A DNA stretch of 64,000 nucleotides from the NCBI GenBank assembly GCA_022414725.1, contig CM039462.1:118982891-119046890 (forward strand), written 5' to 3'. Below the pieces are notes generated by a model that saw only the letters and a list, made by a program, of their open reading frames with translations, did no database searches and had not been told where the DNA came from. This DNA comes from Microglena sp. YARC. Its lineage: Eukaryota; Chlorophyta; Chlorophyceae; Chlamydomonadales; Chlamydomonadaceae. The position numbers were made by a program, and so were the translations under genes. Shown here piece after piece: positions 1-10,630 of the stretch (position 1 is its first letter; the number at the start of each line of letters is the position of its first letter).

Positions 1-945
1 CCACACCACAACCACACCATACCATACCACGACATAAAAGGCACAAATGACACAAAACAACACACATGATACGCCACGCTACACACACCCACCACCTCAA
101 AACCACACCACGCCTCACCACACCACACCACACCACACACACCTTACCACTATCAACACAACACAGCCAACCTCACCACACACCACACCAACCCACAGCT
201 GCACATACCTCCCACACCCACCCACCATCACCACGACACAAAATGAACACAAAATCAACACAATAACAACATACACTATATTACACGCCACAACCAACAC
301 AAACACAAACACAACACACACACAACACATGAAAACAAACCACAGCGTACCACCACTAACACAACCACCACAACACGACACTACACAAAATGATACAAAT
401 TTACACAAACATAACATATACAACATACACACACAACACAAATATAACGCACCACCAACGCACCACACGCACCAACAACAGCAAGCACAACACAACACAA
501 CAAACACACTCAACGCACCACACTACACACACCACACCACAACATGACACAAAATGACACAAAATGGACACAAACACACAAAACATGACCAAACCCAAAT
601 CACAACACACAACATACAACACAACAAAAACGAACCACACACAACACAACAAAACACAACACCAAAACAACCACACGCACCACAACAAAAACACAACACA
701 CCTCTCACAACGCACCACAACGCACCACACCACACCACACCACACCACACCTCATCACCTACACACACCTCACCTCACCAACCACACGACATATCGACAC
801 TACACGACAGCCACAACACAAACCACACACAAAATCACCACACACACCACAACTCACACAACACCACAACACACACAAAACGCACCAAACACACCAAATC
901 ACACCAAGCACACCAAAACACACCACAACGCACCACATCACACCA
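1..945. repeat. CACAA/CACCA low-complexity tract
   Basis: About 945 bases made almost only of C and A on the plus strand, in irregular CACAA, CACCA and CACAC words. Long open frames on both strands come from the lack of T and G on one strand and have threonine/histidine or valine/cysteine composition, so they are not genes. The same kind of repeat, in the opposite orientation, fills an intron near 61.1-61.5 kb. Confidence 0.9.
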
Positions 946-1430
946 CACATAAGTTCAATGTATGGGTAGCATAGCATGAATGATTGTACTACATGCAGTA
1001 TATATGATTATGGTATTACATGGGTGCAGCTAGCATGGCATGTTATGACTGTTTAACTTGATGGCATGGAACTTGTAGTATGTTGTTATACATGTGTGCA
1101 TAGCATGTATATTGTATGGTCCTCATGGGAACATAGCAGCATTTATGTTTATTACCAACATGCATGATACAAAGGTATATGTGTGTATGCATGGTTGTAG
1201 CCTGCATTGGTATGTTTAACTACGCATGTTAGGCATGGTAGTATGTGCTGCTATTGCATGGTTAGTATACATGGCATGGATATGTGTGTGTTTCAGTAGC
1301 TATACAATGTCCTGAGTGTGGTATTGCATGTGTAGCATAGCATGGTATGTCATTACCTACCCATAGTATATGGTATGGCATGCATGCTGCACCATAGCAT
1401 GCATGTCATGGTTTAATATATATTATTATG
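946..1430. repeat. Degenerate ATGG/GCATG-rich low-complexity DNA
   Basis: The words TAGCATG, GGCATG and GTATGG recur irregularly, without a fixed period or sustained coding signal. It is probably a decayed simple repeat next to the CA tract. Confidence 0.6.
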
Positions 1431-1626
1431 TAGTATGTATGGCTTTAGGCCTCTGATGCCCCTATTCAGTTCTCTGACATTAGTTGTCCTCTCCATCTGT
1501 GCTCTATACCGCAAACTCTCGCGCCCAAACATTGCTGTAGTTGGAGTACGCATGATTAGAGATATCAGCATGCAGCTCATATCCTTTCTCAAAAGTTTTC
1601 GAATGGGTAGCTTATCTCTATGAGAC
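1430..1626 (-). pseudogene. Possible LINE reverse-transcriptase fragment
   Basis: The minus strand reads open for about 60 codons and contains MRTPTTAMFGRESLRYRAQ. The TP-x6-E-L/S spacing resembles the stretch downstream of the RT palm in many non-LTR retrotransposons. No catalytic motif is present and no other part of the element is adjacent. It is weak evidence on its own, but clearer LINE C-termini at 3.6 kb and 10.3 kb make it plausible. No other feature is supported up to about 2150. Confidence 0.3.
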
Positions 1627-2149
1627 CTACTTACTCACTACTTCTAAACTCCCAGCCCCACTCCTTCTCACCTTCTCGCATTCGCTAATCATACTATTTC
1701 TTGACTATTTGCCCCTATGTCCTGCCTACATCTAATGTGTTCAGGGTTTATTTGCTTATGGTTGAATGCCAGCCGTTGACCATATTCAGATTGCCACTGC
1801 CAGCTGCTAGACTATTGTCAATCCTACGCACCCAGACACGCCCAGCCACTCTACAACCTCATTGGCAAAACACGTGTCCGACCGCCAAATCAACACTGCG
1901 AAATCTAATACATTGTATTAGCAACAAGCGGCTTGTTGTCCTGGGTCCCGAATGAATTTCCATAATGTGGGAATGAAGCCACTCAAGCATGATCGGCTAC
2001 CGAACAAATTCAACTATACCTCTAATGGTTACATTTCCCTGCATCAACGCTTGCAAATAAAGTTCCATCTACAAGACATTCCAGACGTTTAATACTCTCC
2101 AAATTTAACAACCCTCAAAAATGTCAATTGCGTAGTAAATAAGCTACAT

Positions 2150-2520
2150 CCATCGATTCAATTCAACTAATCCAAATATATTGAATTCAAATGAATACAA
2201 TTCAAATCAATTAAATGCATTCAATCAATCAATACAACACAATTTGATATATCAAAATAATTAAATCAATTTAATTAATTAATTAACTAATTCATACAAT
2301 TAAATTTAATTGATAATTAATTAAATATAATTTAATTAATTAGTTAATTAATCAATTAATAATAACTTATAATTAATCAACAATTTAACATAATTTGATT
2401 AATCCATTTTAATCTTATTATTCATCAATTAATACAATTTATTATTTAATTAAACAATTATACAATAATAAAATTATAACACATTAAATTTTTAATTAAC
2501 TTACAGATTATTTAAAAACA
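2150..2520. repeat. AT-rich (AATTAATTA) tract
   Basis: Very AT-rich DNA dominated by AATTAA/TTAATT words and short palindromes. A weaker AT-rich stretch recurs at about 3340-3535. Both stretches are followed directly by the same 32-bp GC-rich motif. Confidence 0.7.
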
Positions 2521-2521
2521 T

Positions 2522-2553
2522 TTTCATTCGGGACGCGCCTCCAGGCGCCCTTT
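2522..2553. repeat. 32-bp direct repeat, copy 1 (copy 2 at 3541-3572)
   Basis: A 32-base segment beginning TTTCATTCGGG occurs identically at 2522 and 3541, 1019 bases apart. Its centre GCGCCTCCAGGCGC is a short inverted repeat. Both copies follow AT-rich DNA, but the sequence after them differs. They could be ends of a lost element or a duplicated regulatory site; I cannot tell which. Confidence 0.6.
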
Positions 2554-2964
2554 TTTTGAAAGGAGAGTTAGCCCATTAAAATGTCCGTCCCGTCCGTTAG
2601 TTCCGTTTGTCACAAAACCATTTTTTCAATTTTATGAAAACATCAGAAAAAGTTGAACATTATATATTTTTGATGTAATTATAAGATTTTTTATTACCGG
2701 ACAAATTCTGACCAGAGCACATATGAGCATCGCAATTCACGAATAGGAGCTCAGGTTGGGCAAAATGCTACAATTAACGGTTAACAATTTGAATTTCAGT
2801 GTTTTGACCTAACATTTTCAAATTTGAACAACTAAAACATGTGCCGCATACATAGGATTTGGAGCACAATTTCATCAAAAATTGGAGGCGAACATGTAAG
2901 CATCACAATGGACGAAACAATCCCCTAGGGCACTTGTGCTATAATGTAGCCCTCGGACCCCACC

Positions 2965-3075
2965 TCAGGGCCGTGCGTGGGGCAGGGGCGGGGGCCACCG
3001 GTCGGGCGGGGGCACGGTCGGGGCGGGCCGGGGCCACCGGGCGGGGGCAGTGGCGGAGGCAGGGGCAAGCCACGC
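2965..3075. repeat. GGGGC-rich low-complexity segment
   Basis: A G-rich stretch of GGGGC/GGGGCC words on the plus strand, in otherwise AT-rich surroundings. Open frames here are compositional. G-runs at this density could form quadruplex structure; that is inference only. Confidence 0.6.
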
Positions 3076-3505
3076 CACCTGCCGCTGGCCAAAAAACCCG
3101 TTCAGGAGGACGGGACCGTTCAGTCTGGCTGGGCCGAAACATGCAATACCTTTATGCAAATTCCGTAAAAATCAACCAGAACATGATGGCCTCATTTTTC
3201 TTGCATCAAATTCTAAAACATTAAGTCAATCTACATAACATGCATTTCATTACAGACAGAAATAGTTCAATACTCCTTAAATCAACAACCTCAAAAACTA
3301 TCTTTTCGTCACTTTATAGTTAACAATGCAAAATCATCAATCGATTATTGGAATTCAATTAATTAAAGCATCCAGCAGCCTTCAAATTTTATCATATTTC
3401 GAATTGATACAATTTAAAAGCAATAAATATGCATTCAAATCACGTTTAATTAAGATTAAATGGAAAGGAATAAATCGAATTTAAATAACACAACATTAAA
3501 TTAAA

Positions 3506-3778
3506 TTAATTAAAATACATTGACTTAAGGATTCGAATCATTTCATTCGGGACGCGCCTCCAGGCGCCCTTTATTAGGAGATACTTACACGGGTGAGGTT
3601 GGGAAGTGCATGGGTGGGTATGGTCCCTGTGGTACCCAATGTAAACTGAGTATATCATTTTAAATCCCCGATCTGCCAGAGCCTGTGATAGGGTCTTGTG
3701 CTGATTCCCCTTTTCTACATATTTAACCGACTGGTTGGTGTCAGAACAATGGCCGCTTGGGCTACGCCCTCGCCGCAA
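3506..3778 (-). pseudogene. LINE reverse-transcriptase C-terminal fragment
   Basis: The minus-strand frame contains GHCSDTNQSVKYVEKGNQHK and then a stretch ending IGYHRDH. The order G-x-C-x-D-T, about 12 residues, Q-H-x-x-L, then a short beta-like tail is the usual C-terminal end of non-LTR retrotransposon ORF2 proteins. A second fragment with GYCSDTNH at 10.1 kb supports this. Nothing upstream of it on the minus strand is recognisable, because copia element 1 begins at 3823. It is a 5'-truncated remnant. Confidence 0.5.
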
Positions 3779-3822
3779 AACCCCTCGTTGCGGGGGTCAA
3801 ACCTTGTATCCCCGCTCAGGTC

Positions 3823-4145
3823 TATCAGCATGTATAGCGGTGCTCTCACGCGTTTTATGACTTGGTGACTACTTATGTACTCCCTTAGAACTATCGGCTC
3901 TCCTGAGCCAGCTTCCCGTGGGACTGAGTCATCTTGAGATGACTCAGTGGCAGCTTCCTGTCACCTACGTCTCCGGTCTGATCTGTACCCTGTTAGGTTC
4001 CTGTCTACCGCCTCCTTTCACCACAGGTGCCCCTTTATGGGTCTCCTGTGTCTGTAACGTTATCCTTGTCTCCGTGTATAGATTGGTGCGTCTGTTCCGC
4101 TGCTTTAATCTACTGTCCACTCTACCGAGTGATTTCAAGCTGATA
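3823..4145 (+). repeat. Copia element 1 5' LTR
   Basis: 323 bp beginning TATCAGC and ending GCTGATA, nearly identical to 8450-8773. The first ~75 bases are shared with the LTRs of element 2 (read on the minus strand) and of the remnant at 57.2 kb, while the rest has diverged. An open frame crosses the LTR into the internal region, but it is not a gene of its own. Confidence 0.95.
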
Positions 4146-4199
4146 GGTTACTGGGCTCCTCATCACTACCACTGCTTTGATATTGCAACTTCCGCGAGG

Positions 4200-4480
4200 G
4201 CCTCCTGCCGCCTTGTGAAACTTACCAAACTAAATGGTGTTTCATGGGCTCGTGGGATCCGCAGTGTCATTGTGAGCAATGGATGCGACCGAATCCTCCC
4301 GACGGGGGTGCAGGTTCCTCTAGATTGGCTAGACGACTGCGCGCCAGCGGCCTCTGCTGCCGGAGAGGAGGATCCTTCCGCCATCGTGGAAGTAACCCCC
4401 CCCGGTCATTCCTCCATCTTCTCTTCCTTTTCCTCCCTGCCGTCTGTCGCCTCCTCCCGTCTGTCGTAGATGACTGTGAC
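4200..4480 (+). pseudogene. Copia element 1 gag N-terminal fragment
   Basis: The plus frame carries SWARGIRSVIVSNGCDR, then CAPAASAAGEEDPSAIVEVTPP. The matching region in element 2 (48924-49220, minus) has SWTRGMRSVIISNGCDR and PSAIVEVTPP, and the remnant near 57.1 kb keeps PSAIVE. Conservation in three copies at the same place after the LTR suggests the start of Gag. The frame stops at 4469. From there to about 5330 I see only unassignable gag-like sequence. Confidence 0.5.
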
Positions 4481-5329
4481 GTGCAGACTCAAGTCGGCGA
4501 CTAGCCTGGACATCGTGGAGATACCCCGTCTTCATCTGCTCGCGTCCCTGACGTCGCTAACCTTTCTCCGGTGTTTGAGGCTCTGCCTGCATACCGGAGT
4601 TTGCCAAGCCGACCAAGCTCCCTGCTGATGTCTACGTCGTCTGTGCCCCCCCTTTGCTCTGCCCAGCCGACTGTTGGCTACTGGCATGAGCTTGCGCTCT
4701 AGTGGCTCTGTGCTACCTTCTGGAGAATTTTTTTCAATCAAGCTGCGGATCGCCGGCACTGCCGTAGGGTTCGCCAGAGGAGGACGACCTACGCCTGGAG
4801 ATTCTGGAGTTGGTAGGAAGCAGGGGGGTATGGTCAGCACCACTCGGGTGCTGCTCCCTCTACCCCCCAACCGGGTGAGTCGAGCGATAGAGGGGGGACT
4901 TGGGATTGACTGATAATCGACGGCGGGATATTAGGACCTTTACATGCCTCGGCTCTGCTCTTCGCATCCTAGCGATAAATTTTCGAATTCTGCCCTTGCG
5001 ATTTGCGATTTTCTGCCATTGGTGCGATCTTCTGCACCAGGTGCGACTTGCTGCACTTTCATCCTCGTCTCCTTTTTCCCATACCTCAAATCTCGCCTTC
5101 GCCCTAACGCTTCCCCACCTTCTGTGATCCCAGGTCTCGCAGCGCCGGACTTCGCCCATGCTACAGGCCGAAGTGGACGCCGTCCTGGCCCAGCGGCCGT
5201 GGAGGATCTTTGGCATGATATCTTGGTGGATATTTTTCTCTCTTAGGCTCCTTGTGACCCCTGGGTGCGTTCCGTGGTTCGACACAGGTTGCTAACTTTG
5301 TTTTCCTGTGCCCCTGGTTCCCCCCTTAG

Positions 5330-6596
5330 TGTATGCCTTAGCTACGTGAGTTTGGGTTTCAAGTGTTTGAGTTCTGATAGGGCTAAGGATTTTTTAGTTA
5401 AGTGGTATAGAGGCGTGGTTAGAATCGGTTGGGCTGTGCATGAATTATTGATGGTATACATTGCTCAGCAGAGTGCGAGTGTGTGTTATCTACGTAACCG
5501 GCTGCCCGATCAGGGTGACAAGACTCTATACGAGTTGTTCTTTGGGGTTCTACCTGATGTATCGTTATTGCGCGTGTTCGGGTGCCCATGCTATGTTACC
5601 TTAGTGAATGGGAAGAAGCGCAATAAGCTTGACGAAAGGGCGTTATCTGGTAGACTGGTTGGGTATTCTCTGGTGAGTAAGGGTTATTTTGTTTGGGTTC
5701 CGAAGTTGCGCCAGGTGGTAGAGAGTCGTGATGTGCTCTTCTATGAACAGTTTAGCTATAACTGTATCCCTGGGCTCTTTCCCTATGATGGATCTCAGTA
5801 TTTTTCTCGCACCCCTGCCGCTATCATCGGTAAAGGGCTTGATACTACTGACAATGTCCTGGGCCCTTTACCAACCCCGATTGTTGACCGCTTTACTGGT
5901 CATGGGATGACGATGCGTCCCAGGCCAGGTAATGATGGTGCTGTATCGCGTGCGGCGGAATTGGGCCAGGGGGAGTCTGATGTTCCTTCAAGCTCTAATT
6001 TATTCGAATCTCAGGGGGTCGCCGGGCCTTCCTCTGCGCCACGTTTCGTCGGTGAAGTCGTAGGATTAGGACAGCCTCGGGTCATAGTGGAACCTAGTAC
6101 AGGTCCACTGCCCACTAGTCGCCACCCCCCGTCCACCTATTCGGATAGCTCGCGGGAGTTGTTGATCACTTCACCCCCTGCTATACCTGGTGGTTTATAC
6201 CGGACCAGGCATTGCGACGATGTGGCCGTCACAGACGATGTGAGTGATGACCTCGAACACTGGTCCGGGTCAGATACTGCGTATGGCTGGGGTGTTTCCA
6301 GTGTACCCAGGCTTCGACGATTTAGAGGCAAAGGAGGCCGGCCTTGTTCAACCACGCATGAGTGCTGCGCTGGGGCTTTATTACCGGTTACTGCTGATAC
6401 TGCTGATATCCCCGCTGCCCATGTACAAGTACACTGCTTGTACGTGGGGGCTTTTATTTCTACCTCTACTGAACTCTCTTATAAAGCTGCAATGTTACCT
6501 ACCAACCCAGACAGAGATCTCTGGCTGCAGGCTATGAAGGATGAGATGGCTCCCTCCATGCTCATGGCACTTGGTCCTCACTCCACAGCCTCCTAG
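5330..6596 (+). pseudogene. Copia integrase C-terminal region (truncated core)
   Basis: The frame reads KCLSSDRAKDFLVKW, then IAQQSASVCYLRNRLPDQGD, then LRVFGCPCYVTLVNGKKRNK and RLVGYSLVSKGYFVW. This is the end of the copia integrase core and its GKGY-type C-terminal domain. Element 2 has about 35 extra residues between the AQQ and CYLRNRLP motifs, including the TVERYNG segment; here they are deleted, so the catalytic core is incomplete. A proline- and serine-rich linker follows up to a stop at 6596, where the RT N-terminus is out of frame. Confidence 0.85.
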
Positions 6597-8047
6597 GCAG
6601 AGGATTCTATCTGGCAGATGGTTATTTGTCAAGAAACATGGGGCTGATGGTTCTTTGCGTTTTAAAGCTCGTTTTGTAGTTCGTGGTTTTCTGCAACGTC
6701 CTGGGCTGGACTACCATGATGTATATGCCCCCGTCTCCTCTAAAGCAGGTCTTTCGTGTGCTCCTTGCTGCCATCACTCATAGAAAATGTTTGTGAGGCA
6801 GCTGGACATCAAGACTGCATTCTTGAATGCCAAGCTGGAACCTGGTCTGGACCTGTTCTGCTACCAGCCTGAGGGCTTTCATGAACTTGGTCCTGACAAT
6901 GTTCCCCCTTGTGTGCAAGCTAATTAAATCTCTTTATGGTTTGAAGCAGGCACCCAGGGCTTGGAGCAAAGATGTAAAGCAGGTTTTGGTTGCCCACGGT
7001 TTTACCATGTGCAAAGCTGAACCTGCTCTGTATTTCAGGAGGGATTCTACTGGTGGGTGGAGCTATGTCCTGACCTATGTGGATGACTTTATCTGTGCTT
7101 TTAGTGAGCTGCATAGGTATGCCTTGCTGATCAAGGCTATGGAAGCAGCTGGGTGGGAAGTCAAGGAAATGGGTGTACCTGTCCAGTTCCTTTCATTGGA
7201 CATGACTTGTACACTTGATTCTGACGGCAGGTGTGTTAAGATCGACCTCTCCCAGCACTCCTACATTGTTGAGCTGGTGGAGCAGTTTGGTCTCACTGCT
7301 GCTACCAAGCCCAAGTTTTCAGTTCCCATGTCCAAGTGCACTGTCACTGATCCTCCTGGAGAACCTCTGGCCTCTAATAGCCAGTACCTCTCTCTTGTGG
7401 GGGCTTTGCTGTACCTGGCTACCTGCACAAGGCCTGATATTTCTTTTGCTGTTAGCTACCTGTCCAGGTTTTCTGCTCAACCCACTGCCCCCCTGTGGGC
7501 TGCAGCCAAGCGCTTGCTTTTGTATTTGAGAGAACATTCCCATCTGGGCCTCACTTACACTCACAGCCCTGGTTTCTCTTTTACTGTCTTTAGTGACTCA
7601 TCCTTTGCTGATGATGGGTCTGACAGGAGATCTCAGACTGGCTATGCTGTGCTTGCTGGAGGCTGCCTTGTGAATTGGATGAGCAAAAGGCAACCCACTG
7701 TTGCTGTTAGCTCCAGTGAGGCTGAGTATCAGGCCCTGTCTCAGACTGCCAGGGAGGTGCAATGGTTGAAAAAGTTGAGAATTGATCTAGGGCTGCCTTG
7801 TGACCTGGTCACCATTCAGGGTGACAACTTGGGGTCCTTGAGCTGGGCCAATGACTGTCAGCTGCTCCCTCGCAACAAGCACATTGATGTCATCCATCAC
7901 TATATCCAGGAGCTGGTGGAGGATGGCCAGGTGGATGTTGCCTATGTTAACACTAAGGACAACTGTGCTGACCCCTTCACCAAGCCCCTTGATCCTATGG
8001 TGTTCTGGCGTTTCATTCGCATGTTTGGAATGACTGCTTCTCCTTAA
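6597..8047 (+). pseudogene. Copia reverse transcriptase and RNase H, frameshifted
   Basis: RT starts at LSGRWLFVKK with RFKARFVVRGFLQRPG and YAPVSSKAG (about 6600-6760). Two frame changes follow, near 6760 and 6880. From 6905 to the stop at 8047 one frame is open: KLIKSLYGLKQAPRAW, the catalytic LTYVDDFICAF (YVDD box), then RNase H with ISFAVSYLSRFS, SSSEAEYQALSQTAREVQW, HIDVIHHYIQE and NCADPFTKPL. The motif order and spacing are standard for copia. The conserved frame suggests recent decay, but the breaks preclude a functional polyprotein as sequenced. Confidence 0.9.
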
Positions 8048-8390
8048 ACCAATTTTTTTTTGTTACATGTATTCTAGAATTTTGGTTACATGTATTCTGG
8101 AATTTTTGGTTACATTTTAGGGTTTCTTTGGTTACATTTAGAGTTTCTTTAAGTTATCTTTGATTGGCATTAGGTTCCTATTCCCGGATCGGGTTTTCTA
8201 TACCGTTGTTACCCGACTTTGATATTTAGTTGTCCTCTTATATCCACTTGGCAAATTTTGATTCTTTGCCTTGCTTCATACCTTCCCTTACACCCTTCGG
8301 GTTTCATTTGAAGTTTCTCTCGATTTTTATTTTTCGGAGTTCTTTGATTTTTTTTTTTTTTTTTTTTTTAATTTGTTACATATAGTTCTA

Positions 8391-8449
8391 TGTCACCAGT
8401 GCCATAGGTGGAGTAGTACTATTGTATGTCACCTGTGTCATAGGTGGAG
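8391..8449 (+). promoter_or_regulatory. Duplicated polypurine-tract-like motif
   Basis: The motif GTCACC-N-GTG-N-CATAGGTGGAGTA occurs twice in a row (about 8392-8415 and 8428-8450). The second copy abuts the 3' LTR, where the plus-strand primer of reverse transcription is expected. Element 2 keeps the same double motif in mirror position (42985-43045). A poly(T) run at 8348-8369, present as poly(A) in element 2, lies just upstream. Confidence 0.5.
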
Positions 8450-8773
8450 TATCAGCATGTATAGCGGTGCTCTCACGCGTTTTATGACTTGGTGACTACT
8501 TATGTACTCCCTTAGAACTATCGGCTCTCCTGAGCCAGCTTCCCGTGGGACTGAGTCATCTTGAGATGACTCAGTGGCAGCTTCCTGTCACCTACGTCTC
8601 CGGTCTGATCTGTACCCTGTTAGGTTCCTGTCTACCGCCTCCTTTCACCACAGGTGCCCCTTTATGGGTCTCCTGTGTCTGTAACGTTATCCTTGTCTCC
8701 GTGTATAGATTGGTGCGTCTGTTCCGCTGCTTTAATCTACTGTCCAATCTACCGGAGTGATTTCAAGCTGATA
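8450..8773 (+). repeat. Copia element 1 3' LTR
   Basis: 324 bp, beginning TATCAGC and ending GCTGATA. It is identical to the 5' LTR except for one substitution and one inserted G near its end. The flanking AGGTC at 8774-8778 completes the target duplication. Confidence 0.95.
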
Positions 8774-8822
8774 AGGTCAAAACACAGCGTGCGGTAACAT
8801 TGGTATTTTCTTTTTCTTTTTT

Positions 8823-9240
8823 ATAATGTTACATACTCAGCAAAAATCAATGCCGAGACTGAACAGCGCTGAATTGGTCGGCTCCCTATGGGGGACAGAC
8901 CTATGCGATACTTAGGCGAAAGCGTGCTGTTTATCCACATCTTCACATCTTCACATCTTCACATCTTCAAATATTCCCAAGAACGCCGGTCAAATTTGCC
9001 GGTTAATCTGACAGGCCTGAAATCTTAACGACTCGTGTTCGATTCCCGTCGGAGGCGGATTACCTCGGAGGCCACTTTTTCGCGTACGCATCTCAGGGTT
9101 GCGGACTGTGGACGCGGCGTTATCATTTGTCGTTTCTCTTTTGTCCAATGGACTCAATCTAGGGACCTGCAGCATGTCTACGTTTTCCCCTTGAAGAATT
9201 CGCTTCTTCGTGACTCTCGTAGCTCATTACATTAGCGCAT
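8823..9240 (+). repeat. Dispersed repeat, copy 1 (copy 2 at 38625-39405)
   Basis: Shared blocks with 38.6-39.4 kb include TGTTACATACTCAGCAA, CAATGCCGAGACTGAACAGC, GACCTATGCGATACTTA, CAAATATTCCCAAGAA, and later GGACTCAATCTAGGGACCTG. The segment TGTTCGATTCCC resembles a tRNA B-box, so a SINE-like origin is possible but not shown. No coding signal. Confidence 0.7.
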
Positions 9241-9956
9241 TGTGCCTGGCAAGGAAATCTGCTCTTTCGCACTAGTTCATGCAGGTCGCGAAGTAGCAAC
9301 TGTAGCCTCGGGAGTTGCTGTACCTGCCTCCATGGAACTTCGGGAAGTCAGTGAGCTAATAAGTTCATTAGCCTTACAGGCCACCAAGTTGAATAATAAT
9401 GCCATGCCATGCTACATTGATTCTTGACCCCCCCCCCCCCAATATTAAATTGTCCGGATTAGAAAGCAACTGCTTGTGCATCTCTCACCAAGGAGGCTGC
9501 CACTGCTGCTTGACGAACATTACACCACCCCCGGGGCCGACCTCCAGGGGACCCGCCAGGGCAACCTACTATATACTTAAACTATCGTGTGTCCACACGA
9601 GAAAAGGGGTCCGCGGTTTCGGCTTAACGTCGAAATAAGGCTAAAACTTGAAATTGAAATTGAAATTGTTACATCCGAGTTATGTGCCACTCTCAGGACG
9701 TGAAGTAAAGGACACCACTGCATAATCCGGAACTAGCAGTAGTCACCATTAAAGAGTCTCCTTGTTAGAAAATCTGAATAAGCCCCTTGGCAAGATCTAA
9801 AACAAGGAGAACCAGGGAAATTGCTAATCCCCTGGTATTGAGCCGTGTTGGGTCTCCATACAGCGTCGACATTGTAAAATACTTTGAAAGCTAGAAATAT
9901 AGTGGGAGTGGACCTTGTCCGCCAGTTTAAGGGCACGCAATCTGTCAAGACCAAAC
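9241..9956. other. Intergenic, no gene seen
   Basis: Contains a poly(C) run at 9428-9440 and a ~45-bp motif at about 9527-9575 (GGGGCCGACCTCCAGGGGAC) that recurs in degraded form near 14290 and 57720. No open frame of recognisable kind. Confidence 0.5.
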
Positions 9957-10630
9957 TTAGTCATATAAGTAAAAAAGAGGTTGGAATGGTCCCCGTTGTT
10001 CCAATAGGGATGATTTCATACCGTAGTGAACGTGATACCCAGCCATTTTGAGACAGTTCCAGTTTCCTAGTCTAACATGCTGGGCATGTTTAGTGATGAA
10101 TTTGGTTATTGGTGGCATGGTTGGTATCAGAGCAGTAACCAGGCTCAAGGAGCCAAAAGACTTTATCAATTGGACAAGTAGGAGAGTCTATGACAGGTAG
10201 GGTGGCGAGGTCAGGTCTCATTCTATTCCAGTCTTCTGCAGTAAGGAGGGGGGGCGTAGCCAGGCGGGGAGACGTTTGCCTAGGACCCCCCTGGGGAGGT
10301 CCTCATCCTTGCCAACATCCATAATTATTCTGTGTGAGCCCTGATCTCCCTTGCAGATGGCCTTGATAATGAGTCGCACTGCGGCGTCATGTCTGTTGAT
10401 ATAGAGCCCCTTGAAGGTCTAGTGTGGGCAGCCCGCCAGGATGTGGCCCGCTCCGTCCTCACAGGTGTGGCAAATGGGGCATAAAGGGGTTGTGGGCGGG
10501 TGGGTGCTGTTAATATAAGAAGGTTTCCAACGCCCCAACGGTATGCAGGTTTGCGGTTCCACAATCTACCTTGAACTAAACCGGCTCGTGTGGTCGACCT
10601 CTTGTATAAGCGTTTCCCCCCCACGACCAA
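9957..10630 (-). pseudogene. LINE ORF2 C-terminal remnant
   Basis: Reading the minus strand downward: LVQGRLWNRKPAYRWG (about 10500-10570); then, in another frame, PLCPICHTCEDGAGHILAGC, a Cys/His zinc-binding motif, a stop, and GLYINRHDAAVRLIIKAI with LPAWLRPP (10218-10490); then EPGYCSDTNHA and QHVRLGNWNCLKMAGYHV (about 10000-10150). This order of basic segment, CPxC...HxxxxC, RHDxAV, GYCSDT and QH-x-x-L is the C-terminus of many non-LTR retrotransposon polyproteins downstream of RT. Stops and frame changes show it is dead. No RT palm is present. Confidence 0.7.

Larger units (their letters stand above)
3823..8773 (+). mobile_element. Ty1/copia LTR retrotransposon, element 1 (internally deleted)
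   Basis: A complete insertion 4951 bp long, flanked by a 5-bp target duplication AGGTC (3818-3822 and 8774-8778). The two LTRs (3823-4145 and 8450-8773) differ by one substitution and one indel, so the insertion is young. The domain order, integrase then RT then RNase H, is that of copia. Compared with element 2 in this window, about 2 kb of gag, protease and the integrase core is missing around 5.3-5.5 kb, and the pol frame is broken several times. The element is therefore dead or mobilised only in trans. The LTRs begin TATCAGC and end GCTGATA, an unusual terminus instead of TG...CA. Confidence 0.95.

Noticed and set aside
1..977. Several open frames in CA-rich DNA
   Set aside because: Extreme base composition (no G on one strand) prevents stop codons; no conserved motif.
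10118..10140. TGGTATCAGAGC, which matches a tRNA-iMet primer-binding site of plant LTR retrotransposons
   Set aside because: On the minus strand the same bases encode the GYCSDTN motif of the LINE C-terminal remnant, and a parallel sequence at 3.74 kb does too. No LTR is found beside it.
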